Source of the DNA: Roseibium sp.
GTDB taxonomy: Bacteria; Pseudomonadota; Alphaproteobacteria; Rhizobiales; Stappiaceae
Assembly (NCBI GenBank): GCA_017643925.1
Contig: JAEPML010000028.1
Location: forward strand, 1 to 57,123
Length of the DNA: 57,123 nt
Direction: 5' to 3'
The position numbers and the translations under genes were made by a program. The notes beneath the pieces are model-generated. The model did not search any database, had not been told where the DNA came from, and was given only the letters and a program-made list of their open reading frames with translations. Below are positions 33,879 through 42,718 of this stretch, piece by piece; the stretch's first letter is position 1; each line of letters begins with the position of its first letter.

Positions 33879-35055
33879 GGCTCAGGTCCGTAATTTCAAT
33901 ATCAACTTCGGTCCGCAGCACCCGGCTGCGCACGGCGTGTTGCGTCTGGTTCTGGAACTGGATGGCGAGGTCGTGACACGGGTCGATCCGCATATCGGGC
34001 TTTTGCACCGGGGTACGGAAAAACTGATCGAACAGAAGACGTACCTGCAGGCCGTGCCTTATTTCGACCGGCTGGACTACGTGGCCCCGATGAACCAGGA
34101 GCATGCCTTTGCCCTTGGCGTGGAGCGGCTTCTTGATATCGAGGTGCCCAAGCGCGGCCAGCTCATTCGTGTGCTTTATTCCGAAATCGGCCGCATTCTG
34201 TCACATCTTCTCAACGTGACGACGCAGGCAATGGATGTTGGCGCGTTGACACCGCCGCTCTGGGGCTTCGAGCCTCGTGAAGAGCTGATGGTTTTTTATG
34301 AGCGCGCCTGTGGTGCCCGCATGCATGCGGCTTATGTGCGTCCGGGGGGGGTGCATCAGGATCTGCCGCGTGATCTGCTCGACGACATCTGGGATTTCTG
34401 TGATCCGTTCCTGCAGACATGCGACGACATCGAAGGTCTTCTGACGGAAAACCGGATCTTCAAGCAGCGCAACGTCGATATCGGTGTCGTTGACCTCGAC
34501 GATGCCTGGGCCTGGGGTTTTTCCGGGGTCATGGTGCGCGGGTCGGGTGCTGCATGGGATCTGCGCAAGTCGCAGCCCTATGAGTGTTATTCCGAACTCG
34601 ACTTCGATATTCCGATCGGGAAAAACGGCGACTGCTATGACCGTTACCTGATCCGCATGGAAGAAATGCGCCAATCGGTTCGGATCATGAAACAGTGCCT
34701 TGAGAAACTGACCGTCGAGTCCGGTCCGATATCGTCGATCGACGGTAAGGTCGTGCCGCCGAAACGGGGAGAGATGAAGCGGTCGATGGAAGCATTGATC
34801 CATCACTTCAAGCTCTACACCGAAGGCTATCATGTGCCCGCCGGCGAGGTTTACGCGGCGGTCGAGGCGCCGAAAGGCGAGTTTGGTGTCTATCTCGTGT
34901 CGGACGGTACCAACAAGCCGTATCGCTGCAAGATCAAGGCGCCGGGTTACGCCCACCTTCAGGCCATGGACTTTGTCTGCCGTGGCCACCAGCTCGCGGA
35001 CGTCTCCGCCGTGTTGGGTTCCATGGACATCGTGTTTGGTGAGGTCGATCGCTGA
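33871..35055 (+). CDS. nuoD: NADH-quinone oxidoreductase subunit D
   Basis: The 394-residue 49-kDa subunit forms the quinone-binding pocket with NuoB. It shows 'NFGPQHPAAHGVLRLVLELDGE' (split across residues 10-31), 'PHIGLLHRGTEKLIE', 'RLDYVAPMNQEHAF' and the C-terminal 'LADVSAVLGSMDIVFGEVDR'. The ATG at 33871 gives the normal start 'MAEAQVRNFNINFGP'. A reading from 33838 would add 11 residues and overlap the small upstream gene further. An 80-nt gap leads to nuoE. Confidence 0.96.
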   Translation: MAEAQVRNFNINFGPQHPAAHGVLRLVLELDGEVVTRVDPHIGLLHRGTEKLIEQKTYLQAVPYFDRLDYVAPMNQEHAFALGVERLLDIEVPKRGQLIRVLYSEIGRILSHLLNVTTQAMDVGALTPPLWGFEPREELMVFYERACGARMHAAYVRPGGVHQDLPRDLLDDIWDFCDPFLQTCDDIEGLLTENRIFKQRNVDIGVVDLDDAWAWGFSGVMVRGSGAAWDLRKSQPYECYSELDFDIPIGKNGDCYDRYLIRMEEMRQSVRIMKQCLEKLTVESGPISSIDGKVVPPKRGEMKRSMEALIHHFKLYTEGYHVPAGEVYAAVEAPKGEFGVYLVSDGTNKPYRCKIKAPGYAHLQAMDFVCRGHQLADVSAVLGSMDIVFGEVDR

Positions 35056-35135
35056 TGCGGGCGCTCATCGCAATTTCTCGACCCTGGCGGCCGCTTGTCC
35101 GGCTCCGGTCGCTTTGAAAGAACGGGGATAACACC

Positions 35136-36362
35136 ATGGCAGTTCGCAGACTTGCCGCGGAACAACCAGAAAGCTTCGAGTTCACCGAGACAAACCTCGG
35201 TTGGGCCAAGAAGCTGATCGACCGTTACCCGGCTGGCCGTCAGGCTTCCGCCGTTATCCCGCTGCTGTGGCGGGCGCAGGAACAAAATGACGGTTGGGTA
35301 AGCGAACCGGCTATCCGCTACATTGCGGATTTGCTGGACATGCCGAAGATCCGGGTTCTGGAAGTGGCAACGTTCTACACGATGTTCCAGCTTCAGCCGG
35401 TCGGCAAAAAAGCGCATATCCAGGTATGCGGCACGACACCGTGCCAGCTGCGCGGATCGGAAGACCTGATCAAGATCTGCAAGTCGCGCATTGCCAAGCA
35501 CATGCATGAGATCTCCGAGGACGGCATGTTCTCCTGGGAAGAGGTCGAGTGCCTGGGCGCCTGCGTGAACGCGCCGATGGTGCAGATTTTCAAGGACACC
35601 TACGAAGACCTGACGCCGGATAGCTTCAATAAGCTGATCGACGATATTGCCGACGGCAAGGAAGTCACGCCCGGTCCGCAGAACGGACGCCGTTTTGCCA
35701 TGGCCGAGGGCGGTCAGACTTCCCTGACCGAGATTGACGACGACACCAAGGGTGTCTTGCCGGTCGCTCACGTTGTCGACGGGGCGGAAAAAGCGTCTCA
35801 TCACTTCGCCGGTGGCCCGATCAATGCCGAGGGCAATGACTACGACGGTGTGCCGACACCTGCCGAAGACGCCGTTGCCAAGGTGAAAGCCGCCTTTGCT
35901 GCCAAGGCCGAGAAGAAGGCAGAGGCTCCGGTGGCCGAAAAGGCCGCTGCACCAGCTGCCAAGAAGGCTGAGGCACCTGCCAAAAAAGCAGCGGCCAAGC
36001 CGGCAGCGAAGAAGAAAGCGGAGCCTGCAAAGGCTGAGACGGATGCGTCGCCTGTCGCCGAAAAGGCTCCCGAGGTGCTGAAGGAAGCCCGTGGCGGCAA
36101 GCCGGACGACCTGAAGAAGCTGAAGGGGGTCGGTCCGAAACTCGAGTCGACCCTGCACGAACTGGGTTTCTTCCATTTCGATCAGGTCGCCAGCTGGGGA
36201 CCGGAAGAAGTGGCCTGGGTGGACAGCCGGTTGAAATTCAAGGGACGTATCGAGCGTGACGGCTGGATCGAGCAGGCGAAAATCCTGGCATCCGGCGAAG
36301 ACACCGAATTTTCCAAGCGCGTGGAAGCCGGCGATGTGGCCTCCTCGAAGAGCGAAGACTAG
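35136..36362 (+). CDS. nuoE: NADH-quinone oxidoreductase subunit E with long C-terminal extension
   Basis: The first ~180 residues are a normal 24-kDa subunit: thioredoxin-like fold with the 2Fe-2S (N1a) ligands Cys98, Cys103, Cys139 and Cys143 ('CGTTPCQLRG', 'ECLGACVNAPM'). The protein is 408 residues, far longer than the ~170-240 usual. Residues about 247-312 are an Ala/Lys/Pro-rich low-complexity linker. Residues 322-388 form a helix-hairpin-helix-like module ('DDLKKLKGVGPKLESTLHEL'), also found on other alphaproteobacterial proteins. The tail's role is unknown; an assembly or nucleoid-contact role would be speculation. nuoF follows after 9 nt. Confidence 0.94.
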   Translation: MAVRRLAAEQPESFEFTETNLGWAKKLIDRYPAGRQASAVIPLLWRAQEQNDGWVSEPAIRYIADLLDMPKIRVLEVATFYTMFQLQPVGKKAHIQVCGTTPCQLRGSEDLIKICKSRIAKHMHEISEDGMFSWEEVECLGACVNAPMVQIFKDTYEDLTPDSFNKLIDDIADGKEVTPGPQNGRRFAMAEGGQTSLTEIDDDTKGVLPVAHVVDGAEKASHHFAGGPINAEGNDYDGVPTPAEDAVAKVKAAFAAKAEKKAEAPVAEKAAAPAAKKAEAPAKKAAAKPAAKKKAEPAKAETDASPVAEKAPEVLKEARGGKPDDLKKLKGVGPKLESTLHELGFFHFDQVASWGPEEVAWVDSRLKFKGRIERDGWIEQAKILASGEDTEFSKRVEAGDVASSKSED

Positions 36363-36371
36363 GGGGAAGAG

Positions 36372-37673
36372 ATGCTGAAAGATCAGGATCGGATCTTCAC
36401 CAATATCTACGGTCTTAACGACTGGGGGCTGGAAGGCGCGAAAAAGCGCGGCCAGTGGGACAATACCAAGGCGCTTCTGGACAAGGGCCGTGACTGGATC
36501 GTTCAGGAAATGAAGGATTCGGGCCTGCGTGGACGCGGTGGCGCCGGGTTCCCGACCGGCCTGAAATGGTCCTTCATGCCGAAGGAATCCGATGGTCGTC
36601 CGGCCTATCTCGTCGTCAATGCCGACGAATCCGAACCGGGCACCTGCAAGGACCGCGAAATCCTGCGCCACGATCCGCACACCCTGGTTGAAGGCTGCCT
36701 CGTTGCCGGTTTCGCCATGGGCGCGATTGCGGCCTACATCTACGTGCGCGGCGAGTTCATTCGTGAGCGCGAGCGGCTTCAGGCCGCGATCGACCAGGCG
36801 TATGACGCGGGCCTGATCGGCAAGAACAACAAGAACGGCTACGATTTCGATATCTACGTTCACCACGGTGCCGGCGCCTATATTTGCGGCGAGGAAACCG
36901 CTCTGCTGGAAAGTCTTGAAGGCAAGAAGGGCCAGCCGCGCCTAAAACCGCCATTCCCGGCCAATGTCGGGCTTTATGGTTGCCCGACAACCGTGAACAA
37001 CGTGGAGTCCATCGCTGTTGCGCCGACGATTTTGCGTCGCGGTGCCGCCTGGTTCTCAGCGCTTGGCCGTCCGAACAACACCGGTACCAAGCTCTTCTGT
37101 GTCTCCGGCCACGTCAATCAGCCGGCGACGTTCGAAGAGGAACTGGGTGTTCCTTTCTCCGAGATGATCGACAAGCATTGCGGTGGTATTCGCGGTGGCT
37201 GGGACAATCTCCTGGCGGTGATCCCGGGCGGATCCTCCGTGCCATGCTGCACGGCGGACGAGATCAAGGACGCGCCGATGGATTTCGACACGCTGCGCGG
37301 CCTCGGCTCCGGTCTCGGCACGGCGGCAGTGATCGTCATGGACAAGTCCACCGACATCATCAAGGCCATCGCGCGGCTCAGCTATTTCTACAAGCATGAA
37401 AGCTGCGGTCAGTGCACGCCGTGCCGGGAAGGCACCGGCTGGATGTGGCGCGTGATGGAACGCATGGTGAAAGGTGAATCCTCCTACGAGGAAATCGACA
37501 TGCTGTTCAAGGTGACCAAGCAGGTCGAAGGCCATACCATCTGCGCGCTTGGCGACGCGGCAGCCTGGCCTATCCAGGGTTTGATCAAGAATTTCCGGCC
37601 GGTCATCGAGCAGCGCATCGACGACTATGTTGCCAAGTCGAAGTCCTCTTCGACCATGGTAGCGGCTGAGTGA
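36372..37673 (+). CDS. nuoF: NADH-quinone oxidoreductase subunit F
   Basis: The 433-residue 51-kDa subunit oxidises NADH with FMN and passes electrons to cluster N3. The FMN/NADH motif 'GLRGRGGAGFPTGLKWSFMP' (about 53-72), 'NADESEPGTCKDREI', 'GAGAYICGEETALLESLEG' and the 4Fe-4S ligands in 'ESCGQCTPCREGTGWM', together with 'VEGHTICALGDAAAWP', are all intact. GGGGGAAGAG precedes the ATG. nuoG starts 25 nt later. Confidence 0.97.
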   Translation: MLKDQDRIFTNIYGLNDWGLEGAKKRGQWDNTKALLDKGRDWIVQEMKDSGLRGRGGAGFPTGLKWSFMPKESDGRPAYLVVNADESEPGTCKDREILRHDPHTLVEGCLVAGFAMGAIAAYIYVRGEFIRERERLQAAIDQAYDAGLIGKNNKNGYDFDIYVHHGAGAYICGEETALLESLEGKKGQPRLKPPFPANVGLYGCPTTVNNVESIAVAPTILRRGAAWFSALGRPNNTGTKLFCVSGHVNQPATFEEELGVPFSEMIDKHCGGIRGGWDNLLAVIPGGSSVPCCTADEIKDAPMDFDTLRGLGSGLGTAAVIVMDKSTDIIKAIARLSYFYKHESCGQCTPCREGTGWMWRVMERMVKGESSYEEIDMLFKVTKQVEGHTICALGDAAAWPIQGLIKNFRPVIEQRIDDYVAKSKSSSTMVAAE

Positions 37674-37698
37674 GCGGAACGGGTTTGGAGAGCAACGG

Positions 37699-39762
37699 AT
37701 GACGAAGCTCATCATCGACGGCAACGAAGTAGAGGTCCCCTCGGACTACACGCTGCTTCAGGCTTGTGAAGAAGCGGGAGCAGAAGTTCCGCGCTTTTGT
37801 TACCACGACCGGCTTTCGATTGCCGGAAACTGCCGCATGTGCCTCGTCGAGGTAAAGGGCGGGCCGCCCAAGCCGACTGCCTCCTGTGCGATGGGTGTCA
37901 AGGATCTGCGTCCGGGCCCAAATGGCGAGCCACCTGTCGTTGAAACCAAGTCCGAGATGGTCAAGAAGGCGCGCGAAGGGGTGATGGAGTTCCTGCTCAT
38001 CAACCACCCGCTGGATTGCCCGATCTGCGACCAGGGCGGCGAATGCGACTTGCAGGACCAGGCGATGGCCTATGGCGTCGACGGGTCACGGTTCCACGAG
38101 AACAAGCGCGCCGTTGAAAACAAGGAAATCGGTCCGCTCATCAAGACGATCATGACCCGCTGCATCCACTGCACGCGGTGCGTGAGGTTCACCACGGAAG
38201 TGTGTGGCGTGACCGATATGGGTCTTGTTGGACGCGGGGAAGACGCCGAGATCACCACCTATCTCGAAGCTGCGCTTTCGTCCGAAATGCAGGGCAACGT
38301 TGCTGATCTTTGCCCGGTTGGCGCGTTGACGCACAAACCTTACGAATTTCATGCCCGTCCCTGGGAACTGACGAAGACAGAAAGTGTCGACGTCATGGAC
38401 GCGGTCGGCTCCGCGATCCGCGTTGACACCCGTGGCCGCGAAGTCATGCGCGTCATGCCGCGGCTGAACGAGGAGGTCAACGAAGAGTGGATCTCCGACA
38501 AGTCCCGATACATCTGGGATGGTCTGAAAACCCAGCGTCTTGACCGGCCTTACGCAAAGATCGACGGCAAGCTGCAGCCGGTTTCGTGGCCGCAGGCGTT
38601 CCAGATCATTGCCGAGAAGGTCAAGGGAACATCCGCCGACAAGATCGGGGCACTGGCAGGTCAACTGGCTGGTGTGGAAGACATGTTCGCCCTCAAGAGC
38701 CTGATGGACAAGCTGGGTGTTGCCAACACCGACAGCCGTTTCCCGGGCTCACCGCTGCACCCGAAGAACGGACGCGCCAGCTACATCTTCAACTCCACGA
38801 TCCAGGGGATCGAAGAGGCGGATGCGATCATGCTGATCGGCACCAATCCGCGTCTGGAAGCACCGGTTCTGAATGCGCGTATCCGCAAACGTTGGGTTCG
38901 CGGTGACGTTCACATCGGCCTGATCGGTGAAAACGCCGACCTGACATACCCGGCGACCTATCTGGGCGCAGGTCCAGAGAGCCTCAAGCAATTCGTGGAG
39001 CATGCTCCGGCGAAGGCCGAAAAGCCGATGTTCATCGTCGGTCAGGGCGCGTTGAACCGCCCGGACGGCGCGGAAGTGCTCGCCACGATCGCCGCCGCTG
39101 CCAAGTCGCTCGGCGTCGTCAAGGACGGCTGGAACGGTTTCAACATCCTGCACACGGAAGCCTCCCAGGTGGGCGCTCTGGATCTCGGTTTTGTACCGGG
39201 CGAGGGTGGCAAGAACACTGGCGCCATGCTGGAACCGGGCGCACTGGACGTTCTGTTCCTGCTGGGTGTCGACGAGGTCGAAGTTCCGGAAGGCGCCTTT
39301 GTGGTCTATCAGGGCACACATGGTGATCGCGGTGCACACCGCGCCGACGTGATCCTGCCAGGTGCGACCTACACCGAGAAATCCGCAATCTACGTCAACA
39401 CCGAGGGTCGGGTGCAGATGGCAGACCGGGCCGCGTTTCCTCCCGGGGACGCGCGCGAGGACTGGGCCATTTTGCGAGCCCTGTCTGCGAGTGTCGGACA
39501 GACACTGGACTTCGATTCACTGAGCGAGTTGCGCGCGAAGCTTTTTGAGGCCGTGCCGCATATGGCCAGCATCGATGCGATCGAGGCAGGTGATGCCGGT
39601 GATGTCGCGAAACTGGCCAATGCAAAGGCCAAGATGGACGGAGCCGGCTTCGCCAGCCCCGTCAGAGATTTTTATCTGACCAATCCGATCGCTCGTGCCT
39701 CCAAGGTGATGGCCGAATGTTCGGCGCTCGCGCAGTCGCGTGCGGCTGAAGCAGCTGAATAG
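37699..39762 (+). CDS. nuoG: NADH-quinone oxidoreductase subunit G
   Basis: The 687-residue 75-kDa subunit carries a 2Fe-2S ferredoxin domain at the N-terminus ('PRFCYHDRLSIAGNCRMCLV', about 32-51), the His-Cys motif 'HPLDCPICDQGGECDLQD' region, and 4Fe-4S ligands in 'TRCIHCTRCVRF' and 'GNVADLCPVGALT'. A molybdopterin-oxidoreductase-like domain without cofactor follows. The length is normal for alphaproteobacteria and shorter than in E. coli. It precedes nuoH by 16 nt. Confidence 0.97.
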   Translation: MTKLIIDGNEVEVPSDYTLLQACEEAGAEVPRFCYHDRLSIAGNCRMCLVEVKGGPPKPTASCAMGVKDLRPGPNGEPPVVETKSEMVKKAREGVMEFLLINHPLDCPICDQGGECDLQDQAMAYGVDGSRFHENKRAVENKEIGPLIKTIMTRCIHCTRCVRFTTEVCGVTDMGLVGRGEDAEITTYLEAALSSEMQGNVADLCPVGALTHKPYEFHARPWELTKTESVDVMDAVGSAIRVDTRGREVMRVMPRLNEEVNEEWISDKSRYIWDGLKTQRLDRPYAKIDGKLQPVSWPQAFQIIAEKVKGTSADKIGALAGQLAGVEDMFALKSLMDKLGVANTDSRFPGSPLHPKNGRASYIFNSTIQGIEEADAIMLIGTNPRLEAPVLNARIRKRWVRGDVHIGLIGENADLTYPATYLGAGPESLKQFVEHAPAKAEKPMFIVGQGALNRPDGAEVLATIAAAAKSLGVVKDGWNGFNILHTEASQVGALDLGFVPGEGGKNTGAMLEPGALDVLFLLGVDEVEVPEGAFVVYQGTHGDRGAHRADVILPGATYTEKSAIYVNTEGRVQMADRAAFPPGDAREDWAILRALSASVGQTLDFDSLSELRAKLFEAVPHMASIDAIEAGDAGDVAKLANAKAKMDGAGFASPVRDFYLTNPIARASKVMAECSALAQSRAAEAAE

Positions 39763-39778
39763 GGGGTAGGGGACCGAA

Positions 39779-40840
39779 ATGGTTGAGTTCTTCACGACGA
39801 CCTACTTTGGGCAGTTCCTGCTGATGGCGCTGCAGAGCGTTCTGCTCATGGTCGTGCTTCTGGTGATCGTCGCCTACATTCTTTACGCAGACCGCAAGAT
39901 CTGGGCGGCCGTTCAGATCCGTCGCGGCCCGAACGTTGTCGGTCCCTGGGGTCTCCTGCAGAGTTTTGCCGATCTTCTGAAGTTTGTTCTGAAGGAACCG
40001 GTGATCCCGTCCGGGTCCAACAAGATCCTGTTCCTGCTCGCGCCGCTGATTTCGGTGCTGCTGGCCTTGCTGACCTGGTCGGTTATTCCGGTGGCCGATG
40101 GCTGGGTGATCGCCAACATCAATGTCGGTGTCCTGTTCGTCTTCGCTGTTTCCTCGCTGGAGGTGTATGGCGTCATTATCGGTGGCTGGGCGTCCAACTC
40201 GAAATACCCGTTCCTGTCGGCGCTGCGTTCCGCCGCCCAGATGGTGTCCTACGAGGTGTCCATCGGCTTCGTGATCGTGACGGTTCTGCTGTGCGCAGGC
40301 ACCTTGAACCTCACGGGTATTGTTCACGCACAGCAGACCGGTCTTGCCGATATGCTGGGTGTGCCGTGGCTGGCGTTCCTGAACTGGTACTGGTTGCCGC
40401 TGTTCCCGATGTTCGTCGTCTTCTTCGTGTCGGCTCTGGCGGAAACAAACCGTCCCCCGTTCGATCTGGCCGAAGCTGAATCGGAGCTGGTTGCCGGCTT
40501 CATGGTGGAATATGGCTCCACGCCGTACATGATGTTCATGCTTGGCGAATATGTCGCCATCTGCCTGATGTGCGCGCTCATGACGATCTTCTTCATGGGT
40601 GGATGGCTGCCGCCGTTCGACTTCGCACCGTTCACCTGGGTGCCGGGCATCGTCTGGTTCCTGCTGAAGTGTTTCCTGGGCTTCTTCATGTTCGCGATGG
40701 TGAAGGCGATGGTGCCGCGCTACCGCTATGACCAGCTGATGCGCCTGGGATGGAAAGTGTTCCTGCCGCTGTCGCTGGGTATGGTCGTTGTTGTCGCGGC
40801 AGTGCTGATGGTGATGGGATGGGCTCCGACCTCGGGGTAA
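39779..40840 (+). CDS. nuoH: NADH-quinone oxidoreductase subunit H
   Basis: The 353-residue membrane subunit has eight or more spans and joins the peripheral and membrane arms at the quinone chamber. 'YADRKIWAAVQIRRGPNVVGP' (split about residues 40-60), 'SKYPFLSALRSAAQMVSYEV' and 'AETNRPPFDLAEAESELVAG' are the family signatures. Its 3' end overlaps by 22 nt a further small membrane protein gene. Confidence 0.97.
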   Translation: MVEFFTTTYFGQFLLMALQSVLLMVVLLVIVAYILYADRKIWAAVQIRRGPNVVGPWGLLQSFADLLKFVLKEPVIPSGSNKILFLLAPLISVLLALLTWSVIPVADGWVIANINVGVLFVFAVSSLEVYGVIIGGWASNSKYPFLSALRSAAQMVSYEVSIGFVIVTVLLCAGTLNLTGIVHAQQTGLADMLGVPWLAFLNWYWLPLFPMFVVFFVSALAETNRPPFDLAEAESELVAGFMVEYGSTPYMMFMLGEYVAICLMCALMTIFFMGGWLPPFDFAPFTWVPGIVWFLLKCFLGFFMFAMVKAMVPRYRYDQLMRLGWKVFLPLSLGMVVVVAAVLMVMGWAPTSG

Positions 40841-41073
40841 GCATCTCTCTGGCGGGTGTCGTCGGGGCTTTGGTCGGACTTTATATGGGCTGGCTCGACT
40901 ACACGATCCTGAAGGGCATGCTTCAGGCGCTGGAGACGAAGAACAGACAAGCCGGCGGCGACGGGGGTGTCGTCGCCAAGTACAAGGCGCTCTTTGGCGC
41001 ACTGATTTTTGGTATCCCGATCATCGGCTTTCCGATTATCGGTTATTGGGCGGCCAGCGCGCTGGCTGGTTGA
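40819..41073 (+). CDS. Small two-span membrane protein inside the nuo operon (between nuoH and nuoI)
   Basis: An 84-residue frame starts at ATG 40819 within the end of nuoH and stops 20 nt before nuoI. It shows two hydrophobic stretches ('SLAGVVGALVGLYMGWLDY' and 'LIFGIPIIGFPIIGYWAASA') joined by a charged loop containing 'ILKGMLQALETKNRQAGGDG'. It is not one of the 14 Nuo subunits. Overlap with nuoH implies coupled translation. Supernumerary small genes occur inside alphaproteobacterial nuo operons; whether this product joins complex I, helps assembly, or is unrelated is unknown. The TM pattern and tight packing make it a real gene in my judgement. Confidence 0.72.
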   Translation: MGSDLGVSISLAGVVGALVGLYMGWLDYTILKGMLQALETKNRQAGGDGGVVAKYKALFGALIFGIPIIGFPIIGYWAASALAG

Positions 41074-41093
41074 GGAAAGAGAGGCAAAAAGCG

Positions 41094-41582
41094 ATGGGAC
41101 TTAGTCAAGCCGTCAAATCGCTGTTTCTGCAGGAGTTCGTGTCAGCATTCATCCTGGCGATGCGCTACTTCTTCAAGCCGAAACCCACGGTCAACTACCC
41201 CTTCGAGAAGGGGCCGGTCAGCCCGCGGTTCCGTGGCGAACACGCCCTGCGCCGTTATCCGAACGGTGAAGAGCGCTGTATTGCCTGCAAGCTGTGCGAA
41301 GCCATCTGTCCTGCCCAGGCCATTACGATTGAGGCCGGTCCGCGCCGCAATGACGGCACACGGCGGACCACCCGCTATGACATCGATATGGTCAAATGCA
41401 TCTATTGCGGCTTCTGCCAGGAAGCCTGCCCGGTGGACGCGATTGTTGAGGGACCGAATTTCGAATTCGCGACCGAGACACGCGAGGAACTCTACTACGA
41501 CAAGGAAAAGCTGCTCGCGAACGGAGATCGCTGGGAACGCGAGATCGCGCGCAACATTGATATGGACGCTCCTTACCGCTAG
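41094..41582 (+). CDS. nuoI: NADH-quinone oxidoreductase subunit I
   Basis: The 162-residue ferredoxin-like subunit holds clusters N6a and N6b through two Cys motifs, 'CIACKLCEAICPAQAI' and 'CIYCGFCQEACPVDAI'. The N-terminal amphipathic helix 'QEFVSAFILAMRYFFKPKPT' contacts the membrane. The ATG at 41094 has AGAGAGGC upstream; a start at 41046 would overlap the preceding small gene. A 90-nt gap leads to nuoJ. Confidence 0.97.
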   Translation: MGLSQAVKSLFLQEFVSAFILAMRYFFKPKPTVNYPFEKGPVSPRFRGEHALRRYPNGEERCIACKLCEAICPAQAITIEAGPRRNDGTRRTTRYDIDMVKCIYCGFCQEACPVDAIVEGPNFEFATETREELYYDKEKLLANGDRWEREIARNIDMDAPYR

Positions 41583-41672
41583 GAGCTAACCGGTTACTTC
41601 GACTTCAGCCCGGCAATCCGGCCGGGTGCCGCACTTCCGGCCCGGCGGGCCATCGACACACAGGTCTTTGAC

Positions 41673-42305
41673 ATGATCCTGAAAGCCCTTTTCTTCTACC
41701 TCTTTGCCGGCGTCACGCTTGCGTCCGGCTTGATGGTGATTGCGTCCCGAAATCCGGTGACCTCGGTTCTGTTTCTGATCCTTGCGTTCGTCAATTCCGC
41801 CGGCCTGTTCATCCTGCTCGGTGCCGAATACCTGGCTCTGCTTCTGGTGGTTGTCTATGTCGGAGCGGTGGCGGTTCTCTTCCTTTTCGTTGTGATGATG
41901 CTGGATGTCGACTTCGTCGAGCTGCGCCAGGGCTTCCTGCAATACCTGCCGATCGGCGCGCTGGTCGGGTTGATCTTGATGGTCGAACTGCTCCTGGGTG
42001 TTGGTGCCTGGGTCCTGGTGCCTGAGCTTGTCGGACACGGGTCCGAACCGATGCCTCCGATCGCGGGTGTTCCCGGTGCAGAGGGTGTTTCCAACATCCA
42101 GGCGCTCGGTTCGATTCTCTACACCAAGTACATCTATTTCTTCCAGGTCGCTGGCCTGGTTCTGCTCGTGGCCATGATCGGGGCAATCGTCCTGACACTG
42201 CGCCACAAACCGAATGTCAAACGCCAGAACATCCCGGATCAGGTTGGCCGCACGCGCGAGGCAGCTGTCGAGGTCCGCAAGGTGGAATCTGGCAAGGGAC
42301 TTTGA
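41673..42305 (+). CDS. nuoJ: NADH-quinone oxidoreductase subunit J
   Basis: The 210-residue subunit has five membrane spans; span 3 with the conserved 'LLLVVVYVGAVAVLFLFVVM' (about 54-73) contains the pi-bulge region important in coupling. The C-terminal tail 'RQNIPDQVGRTREAAVEVRK' is typical of alphaproteobacteria. The Shine-Dalgarno is weak. A strong hairpin lies between this gene and nuoK. Confidence 0.95.
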   Translation: MILKALFFYLFAGVTLASGLMVIASRNPVTSVLFLILAFVNSAGLFILLGAEYLALLLVVVYVGAVAVLFLFVVMMLDVDFVELRQGFLQYLPIGALVGLILMVELLLGVGAWVLVPELVGHGSEPMPPIAGVPGAEGVSNIQALGSILYTKYIYFFQVAGLVLLVAMIGAIVLTLRHKPNVKRQNIPDQVGRTREAAVEVRKVESGKGL

Positions 42306-42334
42306 CGCGGATCGCTGCGTCTTTTTGAGAAAGT

Positions 42335-42369
42335 CCGGAAACAGGCACGCTCCTCCGTGCGGTTTCCGG
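42335..42369 (+). repeat. Intercistronic hairpin between nuoJ and nuoK
   Basis: CCGGAAAC pairs with GTTTCCGG (42335-42342 and 42362-42369) and inside it GCACG pairs with CGTGC (42345-42349 and 42356-42360), giving a 13-bp stem with one small internal bulge. No T-run follows, so mRNA processing or stability is the likely role. Confidence 0.6.
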
Positions 42370-42403
42370 TTGGGGTAAACGAGGGGAGCACGGCGAGGCG
42401 CCC

Positions 42404-42712
42404 ATGGAAATCGGTCTGTCGCACTATCTGTCGGTCGCGGCGATCCTGTTCACGATCGGGATCTTCGGGATCTTCCTGAACAGGAAAAACGTGATTGTCA
42501 TCTTGATGTCCATCGAGCTGTTGTTGCTCGCGGTGAACATCAACTTTGTCGCCTTTTCGTCGTTCCTCGGCGACATGATGGGGCAGGTCTTCACGATGCT
42601 TGTTCTCACGGTTGCCGCTGCTGAAGCGGCCATCGGCCTCGCGATCCTGGTGGTGTTCCACCGAAACCGCGGCTCGATTGCCGTGGAAGACGTCAACATG
42701 ATGAAAGGGTAG
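42404..42712 (+). CDS. nuoK: NADH-quinone oxidoreductase subunit K
   Basis: The 102-residue subunit has three spans and resembles MrpC. The conserved membrane glutamates involved in proton movement are in 'ILMSIELLLLAVNINFVAFS' (about 32-51) and 'LVLTVAAAEAAIGLAILVVF' (about 67-86). It starts at ATG 42404 after a purine-rich GGGGAGCACGGCGAGG leader and ends 6 nt before nuoL. Confidence 0.97.
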   Translation: MEIGLSHYLSVAAILFTIGIFGIFLNRKNVIVILMSIELLLLAVNINFVAFSSFLGDMMGQVFTMLVLTVAAAEAAIGLAILVVFHRNRGSIAVEDVNMMKG

Positions 42713-42718
42713 GGACTG

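Noticed and set aside
35055..35117. 20-codon frame starting in TGATG at the nuoD stop
   Set aside because: It is coupled by position but very short, Arg/Pro/Leu-rich and without its own Shine-Dalgarno. I cannot tell it from chance.
34959..36866. Long minus-strand frame (635 codons) across nuoD, nuoE and nuoF
   Set aside because: It spans three well-supported plus-strand genes. Its odd low-complexity part is just the reverse of the NuoE Ala/Lys linker.
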